Assembly: GCA_003140855.1 (NCBI GenBank)
Contig: PLLF01000070.1
Coordinates: 1 to 64,000, forward strand
DNA from: Vulcanimicrobiota bacterium
GTDB lineage: Bacteria > Vulcanimicrobiota > Vulcanimicrobiia > Vulcanimicrobiales > Vulcanimicrobiaceae
DNA length: 64,000 nt
Direction of reading: 5' to 3'
The notes beneath the pieces were generated by a model. That model worked only from the letters and a program-made list of their open reading frames with translations. It ran no database searches and was not told the DNA's origin. The translations under genes were made by a program, and so were the position numbers. This document shows, piece by piece, positions 9,233-18,378 of this stretch. Position 1 is the first letter of the stretch. Every line of letters begins with the position of its first letter.

Positions 9233-10329
9233 TCCCCCAAGGGCTGCGGCGTTACAGCCGCCACCTGCTCATTCCCGAAGTCGGCGTGGCGGGGCAAGAG
9301 CGTTTAGCGCGTGCGCGCGTGCTGTGCGTCGGCGCGGGCGGATTGGGATCGCCCGCCTTACAGTATTTGGCTGCCGCCGGCGTCGGACGGATCGGGATCG
9401 TCGACGACGACGTCGTGGACGAGAGCAATCTCCAGCGCCAAACCCTGTATGCGACCGGTGATATCGGGAAGCGCAAAGCGGAGATTGCGGCACAGCGGGT
9501 GCGCGAGCTCAATCCGCTCACCGCGGCCGACGCAATCGCCGTTCGCTTCGATGCATCTAACGCGCGCGAACTCGTTCGATTGTATGACGTCGTGCTGGAT
9601 TGTACCGATCGTTTCGAAACGCGGTATATCGTGAATGACGCGTCCTGGCTGGAAGGCAAGCCGGACGTGTATGCTTCGATTTTTCGCTTTGACGGACAAG
9701 TCAGCGTTTTTTGGCGTGACCACGGACCGTGTTACCGCTGTTTGTTTTCGCAAGCTCCCCCCGCGGGCAGCGTGCCGACGTGCGCCGAGGGCGGAGTGCT
9801 CGGCGTGTTGGCCGGCATCACCGGAGCGTTTCAAGCCAACGAAGCGCTGAAGGTCGTGCTCGGAATCGGAGAACCGCTGTTGGCAAGGCTGCTGCTGATC
9901 GACGCGCTCGGCGCGCGCACGCGCGAAGTCGGCTTCGGTCGCGAACCGGACTGCGCGTTGTGCGGCGAGCGGCCGAGCGTTACCGAAGTGGCAGCCGAAG
10001 TCGCGGACGTTTCAGCGCCGGAGTTCGAAGAGATTGATTCCGCGCAACTGGACGAAGCGCTGCGTGACGCCGTTTTACTGGACGTTCGCGAACCGCACGA
10101 AGTGGTCTTCGGCGTTTTGGAGGGCGCGCTGCACATGCCCGCTTCGGATTTGCCGGAACGTCTGCACGAGCTCGATTCGGCCAAGTCCTATGTGGTGGCT
10201 TGCCGCATCGGCCAGAAATCGGCTTGGGCGACGCGCTTTTTGCGCGACGCCGGTTTCCGGCGCGTGCAGCATTTACGCGACGGGCTGCTGGCCTACGCGG
10301 CGCTGCATCCCGACTTCGAGTTTTTCTAG
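9178..10329 (+). CDS. moeB: ThiF/MoeB-type adenylyltransferase with C-terminal rhodanese domain
   Basis: RYSRHLLIPEVGVAGQERL, VGAGGLGSPALQYLAAAGVG, CxxC pairs, LLDVREPHE...YVVACRIGQKSAWATRFLRDAGF. TTG start at 9178 lies in repeat DNA, so the true start is uncertain. Confidence 0.88.
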   Translation: MKSTPAQAPPRPHAQSAWVPQGLRRYSRHLLIPEVGVAGQERLARARVLCVGAGGLGSPALQYLAAAGVGRIGIVDDDVVDESNLQRQTLYATGDIGKRKAEIAAQRVRELNPLTAADAIAVRFDASNARELVRLYDVVLDCTDRFETRYIVNDASWLEGKPDVYASIFRFDGQVSVFWRDHGPCYRCLFSQAPPAGSVPTCAEGGVLGVLAGITGAFQANEALKVVLGIGEPLLARLLLIDALGARTREVGFGREPDCALCGERPSVTEVAAEVADVSAPEFEEIDSAQLDEALRDAVLLDVREPHEVVFGVLEGALHMPASDLPERLHELDSAKSYVVACRIGQKSAWATRFLRDAGFRRVQHLRDGLLAYAALHPDFEFF

Positions 10330-11195
10330 AAGTTAAACCGGCCTTCGCCCATGAGGATCGTTTGCCCGCCAACGTCGATATTCGGCGGCTCATTGCCTTC
10401 GATGCGCACGTGCAGGACGCTGCGCCGGCCCAGCTTCACGCCTTGTTCGCTGATGAAAGACTTGCGTTCCATGTCGATGGCGCCGTATTTTCGCAGGTAG
10501 GCAAAAAGCGGTCCGGTAGCGCTGCCGGTTGCAGGGTCTTCGGCGATGCCGCTCATCGGCGCGAACATGCGCGCGTACGTGCCGTTCTCGGCGAGGCAAA
10601 AGACGAACACGCCGGTAATGCGCGCTTCGATTGCGTCGCCGAGACGCGCGAGCGGAAACAATGCGCGATCGACGGCCGCGCGATCTTTGAGCGCGATGTA
10701 AAGAAACGGATTGCCGGCCGAAACAAGTTGCGGCGGCAGAGTTTCGTGCAGATCGGTTTGTTCCAGACCGATGGCGGCGGCGCAGCGCGCGCGATCGAGC
10801 TCTTGTTCGAAGGTGACCGGCGGGGTTCGCAGCCAGGCAAAGAGATTGCCGTCTTTGCGTTCCACGCGAACGGCAACGTCGCCGACGCGTTCCCCGAGCG
10901 CGAAGTGTTCCTGCGCCGGCGGAACCCATTTCAGAACCTCGGCGATTGCGAACGTCGCGCCAATCGTCGGATGGCCTGCAAACGCCATCTCCTGGCGAGG
11001 CGTAAAGATCCGCAGCTCGGCCGGGCGATTTGGATCGCTCGTGCGCTGCAAGAAAACCGTCTCGGCTACGTTCAGTTCGTTTGCGATCGTTTGCATGGTC
11101 CGGTCGTCCAGATGCTGCGAAACGACGGCCAGTTGATTTCCCGCAAACGCCTGCTCGGCAAAAACATCGAAAAGCAGATATGAAATCTGCGGCAT
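10326..11195 (-). CDS. PhzF family isomerase/epimerase
   Basis: YLLFDVFAEQAFAGNQLAVV...NVAETVFL...PTIGATFAI...EDPATGSATGPLFAYL. Confidence 0.9.
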   Translation of the reverse strand: MPQISYLLFDVFAEQAFAGNQLAVVSQHLDDRTMQTIANELNVAETVFLQRTSDPNRPAELRIFTPRQEMAFAGHPTIGATFAIAEVLKWVPPAQEHFALGERVGDVAVRVERKDGNLFAWLRTPPVTFEQELDRARCAAAIGLEQTDLHETLPPQLVSAGNPFLYIALKDRAAVDRALFPLARLGDAIEARITGVFVFCLAENGTYARMFAPMSGIAEDPATGSATGPLFAYLRKYGAIDMERKSFISEQGVKLGRRSVLHVRIEGNEPPNIDVGGQTILMGEGRFNF

Positions 11196-11209
11196 AAAGA
11201 GAAGCCTCC

Positions 11210-12061
11210 TTGGTGATCCGCAAACCATTTGGCGGCGCCGGCGTTGCGGTCCCCGTCATCGGCCAAGGCACGTGGGACTTGCCCGAAAGCGGCCGCGACC
11301 GCGCCGAGGCGATGCGCGCGCTGCGCCGCGGTATCGAGTTGGGAATGACCCACATCGACACGGCAGAGATGTACGGCGCGGGTGCGGTCGAGGAGATGCT
11401 CCGCGAAGCGCTCTCGGGGATTCCGCGCGCGTCGCTCTTCATAACGAGCAAAGTTCTTCCGGAAAACGCCTCATATAAAGGAACGATGGCGGCGTGCGAT
11501 CGCACGCTCCGGCGGCTGCGCACGGACTACGTCGACCTGTATCTCTTGCACTGGCCGGGATCGCATCCGATCGCGGAGACGATGCGCGGACTCGAAGAGC
11601 TCGTCGCGCAGGGCAAAGCGCGTTACGTCGGCGTTAGTAATTTCGACGTTGAAGACGTGCGCGAAGCTCAGGCCGCATTGCGCAACGTCAAACTCGCTGC
11701 CAACGAAATATTCTATAGCTTGGTGGAACGCGGACCGGAGGTCCGGCTGATTCCATATTGCTTCGAGCACGGCATCGCCGTTATCGGTTACACGCCGTTC
11801 GGGCGCGGACGCGTGCTTAGGAAAGGCTCGCCGGGTGAGGCCGCGCTGCGGGAAATCGCTGAGAAGCACCGCAAGACTCCAAGGCAAGTCGTGCTGAATT
11901 TCTTGACGCGCGAACCCAGCCTCTTCGCGATCCCGAAAGCTTCCAATGTTGCACACGCCGAGGAGAATGCGGGCGGCGCCGGCTGGCAACTCGATCAAAC
12001 GGACCTCGAGCAGATCGATGCGGTCTTTCCAGTAGTGGAGGGACCGCTTGCGACGGTATGA
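11210..12061 (+). CDS. Aldo/keto reductase
   Basis: THIDTAEMYGAGAVEEMLREAL, DYVDLYLLHWPGSHPIAETMRGLEELVAQGKARYVGVSNF. Confidence 0.93.
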   Translation: MVIRKPFGGAGVAVPVIGQGTWDLPESGRDRAEAMRALRRGIELGMTHIDTAEMYGAGAVEEMLREALSGIPRASLFITSKVLPENASYKGTMAACDRTLRRLRTDYVDLYLLHWPGSHPIAETMRGLEELVAQGKARYVGVSNFDVEDVREAQAALRNVKLAANEIFYSLVERGPEVRLIPYCFEHGIAVIGYTPFGRGRVLRKGSPGEAALREIAEKHRKTPRQVVLNFLTREPSLFAIPKASNVAHAEENAGGAGWQLDQTDLEQIDAVFPVVEGPLATV

Positions 12062-13178
12062 CCCGGCTGCGATAAAACAGCTCGCGCGCAATGCGGCGCT
12101 GAACCTCGGAGCGACCGACGTGCGCATAGCGGCCGCCGCGGACGCGGGCGAAGTACGCCGGGCGCTGCACGAATCGTTTACGCGAGGCGATCTGGCGACA
12201 TGGCCATACGACGACGCGTATGCGGCGAAAGCCGCGGATCCGTCACACGTGCTCGCCGGGGCGCGCAGCGTGATCTGCATAGCGATTCTATACGAGGCGC
12301 ACGTGCCTGAAGTGCGTCCTAACGAAGGCCGCGTTTCAAATTACGTCGGGTCCGGCGATTATCACCACCGCGTGAAAAAGCTCTTGCGGGACGTCGCGGA
12401 TCGGATCGATTCGGAGGCCGGCGAAAGCGTCACGGCGATCGCCTGTGACACGAAGCCGATTGCCGAGCGCGCGTTTGCAGCGCGGGCGGGCTTAGGGTGG
12501 ATCGGCAAACACACCAACCTCATATCCCCGGTGTCGGGTTCGTTTGTTTTCTTAGGCGAGATTGTGACCACGCTCGATCTCCCGCCCGATCCTCCGCTGC
12601 GCAAATCATGCGGCTCGTGCACGCGCTGCATCCCCGCGTGTCCGACCGGTGCGCTACGCGGCGACTACACGATCGATGCTACGCGCTGCATAGCGGATCT
12701 GACGCAGCGCACCGATGCGATTCCGCGCGCGATGCGTCCGCTGATCGGCACCTGGGTATGGGGCTGCGATCTGTGCCAGCTGGCGTGCCCGCCGAACAGC
12801 GTCGTGGTGAGTTCGTCGAAGGCCTCAAAAGAAACGCCCACGCCTGAACTCGTACGTTTGTTGCGTTTGCGCAGCGGCGAGTTCAAGAAGAAGTACGCGC
12901 GCTCGGCGATGGGCTGGCGCGGCGGCGCGATACTGCGGCGAAATGCCGCGGTAGCTCTGGGCAACGCGCTCGATCGTTCGGCGGTCCCCGCGCTTGCCGA
13001 ATCATTGAACCGCGATCCGCATGCGCTCGTCCGCTCTCACGCTGCCTGGGCGCTCGGCCGCATCGGGTCCCCTTCGGCGCTCTCGGAATTACGGGCGCGC
13101 GGCACAATTGAAGCCGACGCGGCGGTCCGGGAAGAGATCGCGGCCGCGCTGGAACCGTTTGCGAAGGCGCGGCGTTAG
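12048..13178 (+). CDS. queG: Epoxyqueuosine reductase QueG with C-terminal HEAT-like repeats
   Basis: GWIGKHTNLI, two ferredoxin-like clusters SCGSCTRCIPACPTGAL and GCDLCQLACPPN, HEAT-like C-terminus. Confidence 0.93.
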   Translation: MRRYDPAAIKQLARNAALNLGATDVRIAAAADAGEVRRALHESFTRGDLATWPYDDAYAAKAADPSHVLAGARSVICIAILYEAHVPEVRPNEGRVSNYVGSGDYHHRVKKLLRDVADRIDSEAGESVTAIACDTKPIAERAFAARAGLGWIGKHTNLISPVSGSFVFLGEIVTTLDLPPDPPLRKSCGSCTRCIPACPTGALRGDYTIDATRCIADLTQRTDAIPRAMRPLIGTWVWGCDLCQLACPPNSVVVSSSKASKETPTPELVRLLRLRSGEFKKKYARSAMGWRGGAILRRNAAVALGNALDRSAVPALAESLNRDPHALVRSHAAWALGRIGSPSALSELRARGTIEADAAVREEIAAALEPFAKARR

Positions 13179-13185
13179 AGCTGGC

Positions 13186-13827
13186 GTGTCTATTGCACGC
13201 CTATCCACCGCCTTTGCCGCAGCTACGGCGCTCTTGCTTGTAGCGGCCCCCTCGGGACGAGCCGCGACGCCTTCGAGCCAAGTGCTGCAGCGTCTTATCG
13301 CGCTAAATGCAGGTTTGCGCAGCTACACGGCCAGTATCGGCGCCGACGTCGTCATGCATTCGTTTCCTTATTTGAGCGCGTCTGTAAGCGGGATGTACTA
13401 CCATAAGGAGCCGAGCAAAGACAAGGTGGTCTTTACCAGCGGTCTGCCGTTTATCGCCAAACAGTTCAGCAACGTGTATCCGCACGTCGAAAGCCCCGCG
13501 CGCTGGAACGACGTCTACGTCATGTCGGTCGAACGCGACGACGGAACATACACCACCTTCAAGCTCGTTCCGCGCTCACCCGGGCGGATCGATCATATCG
13601 ATGCGAAGATCGCCGACAAAACCGGCGAACTCGCGCAACTGCGCTGGAATTACATCGACAACAGCTATGCGGCGCTCAACCAAACCTACGGAAAGGTCGG
13701 CCCTTTTCGGCTAGTCACGCATGAAAGCGGCCACTTCGAAGATCCGAACTATAACGCCGATCTCACCTCGACGTTCAGCAACTTTAAACTGAACGCGCCG
13801 ATCCCGGACTCGACCTTTAGCAGTTAG
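13186..13827 (+). CDS. Secreted protein, LolA-like outer-membrane lipoprotein carrier fold
   Basis: Signal peptide, then LNAGLRSYTASIGADV...SGMYYHKEPSKDKVVF; GTG start at 13186. Confidence 0.55.
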   Translation: MSIARLSTAFAAATALLLVAAPSGRAATPSSQVLQRLIALNAGLRSYTASIGADVVMHSFPYLSASVSGMYYHKEPSKDKVVFTSGLPFIAKQFSNVYPHVESPARWNDVYVMSVERDDGTYTTFKLVPRSPGRIDHIDAKIADKTGELAQLRWNYIDNSYAALNQTYGKVGPFRLVTHESGHFEDPNYNADLTSTFSNFKLNAPIPDSTFSS

Positions 13828-13879
13828 CTTTAGACTGGCGGCTGGCCAGCCGTCAGCCCAAGTTAGTCAAGCAAGTCGA

Positions 13880-13908
13880 GGGTCCGCCGCGCACGCGGGG
13901 AATGACAC
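13880..13908. repeat. REP-like palindrome remnant, reverse complement of GTGTCATTCCCCGCGTGCGCGGCGGACCC
   Basis: gggtccgccgcgcacgcggggaatgacac; resembles the widespread GTCATTCCCGCG...GCGGGAATCC intergenic element. Confidence 0.45.
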
Positions 13909-13911
13909 TGC

Positions 13912-14928
13912 GTGGCCCTGACGACCATCGATCTGATTCAAGCACCGCTGGCCGATCAATTCAACCGGCCGATTACGTATTTGCGCATTTCGGTGACCGA
14001 CAAGTGCAACTTGCGGTGCGTGTATTGCATGCCCGAGACCGGGTTGCAATGGCTGCCGAAAGGCGAGATTCTAACCTACGAGGAGATCGCGGAGCTGGTT
14101 CGCGCCGCGGCGTCGGCCGGCGTGCGCAGCATCCGCCTGACCGGCGGCGAGCCGCTGATCCGGCGCGACTTGCACCGCTTGGTCGCGGCGATAAACGCAG
14201 TCGAAGGCATCGAGGACATCTCGCTTTCCACCAACGGATTGCTGCTGGCGGAACAAATCGAAGCACTAAAGTCAGCGGGACTGCGCCGCGTGAACGTCTC
14301 GCTGGACACGCTTCGGCCCGACCGTTTCGAAGCGATCGCGCGGCGGCCGGGTTTGGATCGCGTCCTGGCCGGAATCGATGCTGCCATCGCTCATGACATG
14401 GCGCCGGTAAAAATAAACGTGGTCGTAATGCGCGGGCAAAACGACGATGAAATCGCGGACCTTGCGGAATGGACGAAGCGGCAGCCCGTCTTCGTGCGCT
14501 TCATCGAAGTGATGCCGGTGCATGAAAACGTTGGCCTGCAGCGTGATTCATATGTGAGCTCGGACGAAATCCTGGAGCGCATTGGAGCGATCGGAGATTT
14601 GCACCCGTCGATCGGCCCGGGCGGAAATGGCCCGGCGCGATATTTCTCGTTCGACGGTGCGCCGGGCGCGCTCGGCGTTATCAGCCCGCTCTCGCACGAT
14701 TACTGCGAGCGCTGCAATCGCGTGCGCCTTACGGCCGACGGCCGCTTGCGCCTTTGCCTCTTCGGCGACCATGAGATCGACTTGCGGACGCCGCTCCGCA
14801 ACGGCGCTTCGACCGAAGGCCTCGTCGACATTCTGCGCTCCGCGATGCTCATCAAACCCGAACGGCATCATCTACGCCTGGGCGAGACGTCCTCGCGGAT
14901 GCGGGCTTTTTCCGAAATCGGCGGCTAG
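13912..14928 (+). CDS. moaA: GTP 3',8-cyclase MoaA (radical SAM)
   Basis: ISVTDKCNLRCVYCMPE, RLTGGEPLIRRDL, C-terminal cluster CERCNRVRLTADGRLRLCLF. Confidence 0.95.
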   Translation: MALTTIDLIQAPLADQFNRPITYLRISVTDKCNLRCVYCMPETGLQWLPKGEILTYEEIAELVRAAASAGVRSIRLTGGEPLIRRDLHRLVAAINAVEGIEDISLSTNGLLLAEQIEALKSAGLRRVNVSLDTLRPDRFEAIARRPGLDRVLAGIDAAIAHDMAPVKINVVVMRGQNDDEIADLAEWTKRQPVFVRFIEVMPVHENVGLQRDSYVSSDEILERIGAIGDLHPSIGPGGNGPARYFSFDGAPGALGVISPLSHDYCERCNRVRLTADGRLRLCLFGDHEIDLRTPLRNGASTEGLVDILRSAMLIKPERHHLRLGETSSRMRAFSEIGG

Positions 14929-14930
14929 AG

Positions 14931-14953
14931 CCTGTCCTGAGCCTGGCGAAGGG
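14931..14953. repeat. Dispersed intergenic repeat remnant CCTGTCCTGAGCCTGGCGAAGGG
   Basis: Direct reading; resembles the CTGTCCTGAGC...GAAGG repeat seen in many bacterial genomes. Confidence 0.4.
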
Positions 14954-15007
14954 AAGGGTCACAACCGGCCCAAGCCGGACGTTACCAGCCAAAGGGGGCC
15001 CTGAAGC

Positions 15008-15526
15008 ATGGAGCAGGTCTACCTCGTCGCCGGCACGTCGGCCGCGCAAAGCCGAGTCGAAGCGCTCGTTCGCGAGCATCAGACCAAGCTCGCGCGTTAC
15101 GTGCGCCGGATGGTCGGAGATGCGGACGTCGCGCTCGACATAGCACAGGACGTTTTCTTCAGCGCGTACCGCACGCTCCAACGCGAGCCGGAACGTCCGC
15201 TAACCGCGGGCTGGCTCTACAAGACCGCGACGAATACGGCCATCTCTTATCTGCGCAGGAAGAAGATCTTGCGCTTCATGTCCCTCGATCGGGAACACGA
15301 CGTGCGCTCGCTGCGCATCGACGAACGCAGCGCGGCCTCGATCGATCTGCAAGCGGCGATGCGCCGCCTGCCGGCGGAACAAGCCGCCGCGATTATGTTG
15401 ACGAGCTACGCCGGGTACTCGTCGCAGGAAGCTGCGGCGATCCTCGGGACGAGCGCGGATGCGATCCGCCAGCGCGTTTGCCGCGCGCTGCGAACGCTGC
15501 GCGCCGTGATGATGGAAAACGCGTAA
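15008..15526 (+). CDS. ECF-family RNA polymerase sigma factor
   Basis: DVALDIAQDVFFSAYRTL (region 2) and RLPAEQAAAIMLTSYAGYSSQEAAAILGTSADAIRQRVCRALRTLR (region 4). Confidence 0.92.
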   Translation: MEQVYLVAGTSAAQSRVEALVREHQTKLARYVRRMVGDADVALDIAQDVFFSAYRTLQREPERPLTAGWLYKTATNTAISYLRRKKILRFMSLDREHDVRSLRIDERSAASIDLQAAMRRLPAEQAAAIMLTSYAGYSSQEAAAILGTSADAIRQRVCRALRTLRAVMMENA

Positions 15527-15536
15527 GGAGAATCTG

Positions 15537-16541
15537 CTGCACAAAGCAATCGAGATCATAGCCGGTGCGATCGCGCTTGGTGAAGCAACCGATGCGGACA
15601 GCCGGAAGTATCGCGAACACATCGCGCTCTGCGCGGAGTGCTTGAGCGAGCTCGGCGGCGAGCACGAGCTCACACGCACCGCTGCGGGCATCGGATCGGC
15701 TCGCGAGAGCGAAGTTTGGAATCCGGAATTGGGGAATGTGTTCCGTCGCCGCGCGCGTGGTCTTTCGCCGGTTGTGCGCTTTGCGGCCGCTTTTGCCGTA
15801 ACGTTCGCGTGTGCTGCCGCCACGCTGCATTATTTCACGCTACCGGTGCGCACTGCCCCCGAGGCTGTAACCGTTGCCACGGCGAGCGCAACCGCGCACC
15901 GCGCAAACGGACCGGCGGCGCCGCAAGGCCAGCGTAAGCTGGTCGTTTACCACAACGTTGTGCAGATCGCGCGCGGTCCGCTCAGCGCCGCGGAATCGGC
16001 GCGCACGGATAATTCACAAGCCCCCGCCAAGCCGTCGGAGATCGCGGCGGTAACCGTATATCCGCAAATCGCGCCGCCGAGCAAGAATCGCGCGAGCATA
16101 CCCGTGTGGCGCGACCCGGTGTGGCGGACCGTATCGAGGATGACGACGACGTCGCTCAGCGAAACCGCGCCGCAACGCGTCAGCAGCGCTGAATCGCTGC
16201 AACTCGGTTCGCAACTCCAGTCGGCAACGACCGACGCCGGCCCGCTCGGCGGTGAGACGGCGATCAATCCGCAGCCGCCGATGATTGCATATTCCGAAGG
16301 CGCCGAAGGCACGACCGCATTCGAAGTATTGATCGACGAACGCGGCACGCCCACGAAGTGCGTCATCACGAAGCCTGCGGGCTACCGCTTTCTTGACGAA
16401 GCGGTTTGCAAGGCTGCAATGAAAGCACGCTATTCGCCCAAGACCGTCGACGGCCGAGCCGTCCCCGGTGTATACCGCGATGCGTTCACTTTCCGCATAA
16501 GTTCCGACGCCAGCGACGGACTGCCCAAACCCATTCATTAG
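15537..16541 (+). CDS. Predicted anti-sigma factor (Hx3Cx2C) with one TM helix and C-terminal TonB-like domain; probable CTG start
   Basis: Frame upstream of the TTG at 15642 reads LLHKAIEIIAGAIALGEATDADSRKYREHIALCAECLSEL (Hx3Cx2C); AAGGAG at 15525-15530; TonB-like GTTAFEVLIDERGTPTKCVITKPAGYRFLDEAVCKAAMKARYSP. Confidence 0.75.
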   Translation: MHKAIEIIAGAIALGEATDADSRKYREHIALCAECLSELGGEHELTRTAAGIGSARESEVWNPELGNVFRRRARGLSPVVRFAAAFAVTFACAAATLHYFTLPVRTAPEAVTVATASATAHRANGPAAPQGQRKLVVYHNVVQIARGPLSAAESARTDNSQAPAKPSEIAAVTVYPQIAPPSKNRASIPVWRDPVWRTVSRMTTTSLSETAPQRVSSAESLQLGSQLQSATTDAGPLGGETAINPQPPMIAYSEGAEGTTAFEVLIDERGTPTKCVITKPAGYRFLDEAVCKAAMKARYSPKTVDGRAVPGVYRDAFTFRISSDASDGLPKPIH

Positions 16542-16585
16542 CGCGACCCGGGAGAACGCTCGCATTTAGCAAAAACCGCGACGCA

Positions 16586-16933
16586 ATGCGCTCCTGTTTT
16601 GCGTTCATGCTCGGTGTTCTACTGCTGGCAGGACTGCCCGCATGTAATCACGCGAGCCGGACGCAACTGCATACGGCCGCCGCGCAGACTGACATGCCTG
16701 CAAATGTCGGGCGCGGACGAGCGATCTATCAAGCGCAATGCGCCGCCTGTCACGGCCGGGACGGCACGGGAGGGCAAGTCGGGCCCGCGTTGCGCAACGA
16801 AAGCTTAAGACGCCCGGCGGCAGCCGTACGCGCGATTATTCTTCAGCCCGAACCGCCGATGCCGAAGCTGTTTCCCGCCCGGCTGAGCGCAAACGATGTG
16901 CGCGATGTCTCAGCTTACGTAGAAACGCTCTGA
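16586..16933 (+). CDS. Cytochrome c family (lipo)protein
   Basis: Signal/lipobox LLLAGLPAC, CAACHGRDGTGGQVGPAL heme motif, VRDVSAYVETL C-terminus. Confidence 0.85.
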   Translation: MRSCFAFMLGVLLLAGLPACNHASRTQLHTAAAQTDMPANVGRGRAIYQAQCAACHGRDGTGGQVGPALRNESLRRPAAAVRAIILQPEPPMPKLFPARLSANDVRDVSAYVETL

Positions 16934-18378
16934 TGTCCGTCGCAGTCTACCGCTTTGCGCGCGATCTCCGCTTGGACGACCACGCGGGTTTGAGCGCCGC
17001 GGCATCGCACGGGGATGTGCTGCCGGTGCTGATAATCGATCGCGACTTGGAGAAACGCCTGCGTTCGTCACCGCGCCGCGCCGCGTTTTACTGCGGTGCG
17101 GTTGCCGCGCTCGACGGCGCGTTGCGCGAGCGGGGCTCCGCGCTGATCGTCCGTCGCGGCGAACCCGCCGGCATCTTGGGGCCGCTCGTGCGACAGGCAG
17201 GCGCCTCAGCTGTCGCATGGAGCGCGAGTTATGACGGTGCCGGTGCGGCTGACGATGCCAAGCTGCAAGCGGCGCTCGAAGAAAGCGGAACGCGCGCGAC
17301 CGCGGTGCACGACTCACCGGCGATTCCGCCGGAGGAAAGCACCGCAGCTCGCAGTTCGGGCGGCGAAGGTTATAAGGCCTTCGCTCCTTATTACGAAGTC
17401 TGGCGCGAGCTCGAACCGGGCTCGTATGAAGCGCCGCTGTTGCTGTCATTTGCGCGCGCGGACGTGCCGAACGAACCGCTCCCGCAGCCCAAGGAATTTG
17501 GATCGGCTGATGAGCCGGCCGACGCCAGTTCCGCGCGGGCGCGTGAAAAACTGGACGCATTCTTGCGCGGCCCTGCGTTGCAGTACTCGATTGCGCTCAA
17601 CGTGCCGGCGGACGATCGCACGTCGCACTTGAGCGCCGACCTCACGTTTGGGACGATCGCGGCGCGAACGATAGTCCGTGAAACGCGCCGCCGGCTCGAC
17701 GATCCGTTTCTTCTTTCGGAGGAGCGCGCCTCACTGCGCTTATTTCAGCGATCGGTTGCCATGCGCGACTTTTTTTTGCAACTGGCCTGGTATAATCCGC
17801 GCACATCGCAGGAGACGCTGCAGGAGAAGATGCGCAAATTTCCGTTTGCGGATTCGCACCCGCAGCTCTTGGCTTGGCGTGAAGGGCGCACCGGATATCC
17901 GATCGTCGATGCGGGAGTTCGCCAGCTGCACGCGACCGGCTGGATGCACCCGCGCGTTCGCGCGATTGCAGCATCCTTCTTATGTTTCGACCTCAATGTT
18001 GATTGGCGCGTGGGCATGGCCGAATGGGAGCGGTACCTGATAGAGGACGATCCCGCGATAGCGGTCGGAAATTGGCAATGGATTGCGGGCGTCGGCGCAG
18101 ACCTCGCCGCTTATCCGCGCATTTACAATCCGCGCAAACAGGAGCGCCGTTTCGACCCGGCAGGTCTGTATGCGCGTAAGTGGATTGCGGAGCTCGCGCA
18201 TGCGCCCGGGGGCGGCTTCGGCGCCGCGCGCTCAGCGACGGCGCAGATCCAGCTTCCGCTGGGAGGCGCACAGGAGTATCCGCGGGCGGTCGTCGATCAC
18301 GATCGCGCGGCGCGCGATTTTCTAAAGCGCTATCAGCAGTTCGTTACGCCGGCAGCCGGTCGTCGATCCAATCGCTGA
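16933..18378 (+). CDS. phr: Deoxyribodipyrimidine photolyase
   Basis: VYRFARDLRLDDHAGL, REFFLQ-like FFLQLAWYNPR, GYPIVDAGVRQLHATGWMHPRVR, GNWQWIAGVGADLAAYPRIYNP. Confidence 0.93.
   Translation: MSVAVYRFARDLRLDDHAGLSAAASHGDVLPVLIIDRDLEKRLRSSPRRAAFYCGAVAALDGALRERGSALIVRRGEPAGILGPLVRQAGASAVAWSASYDGAGAADDAKLQAALEESGTRATAVHDSPAIPPEESTAARSSGGEGYKAFAPYYEVWRELEPGSYEAPLLLSFARADVPNEPLPQPKEFGSADEPADASSARAREKLDAFLRGPALQYSIALNVPADDRTSHLSADLTFGTIAARTIVRETRRRLDDPFLLSEERASLRLFQRSVAMRDFFLQLAWYNPRTSQETLQEKMRKFPFADSHPQLLAWREGRTGYPIVDAGVRQLHATGWMHPRVRAIAASFLCFDLNVDWRVGMAEWERYLIEDDPAIAVGNWQWIAGVGADLAAYPRIYNPRKQERRFDPAGLYARKWIAELAHAPGGGFGAARSATAQIQLPLGGAQEYPRAVVDHDRAARDFLKRYQQFVTPAAGRRSNR

Noticed and set aside
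10390-11523. 377-aa minus-strand ORF spanning phzF and the aldo/keto reductase
   Set aside because: Out-of-frame relative to phzF and Arg-rich; shadow ORF
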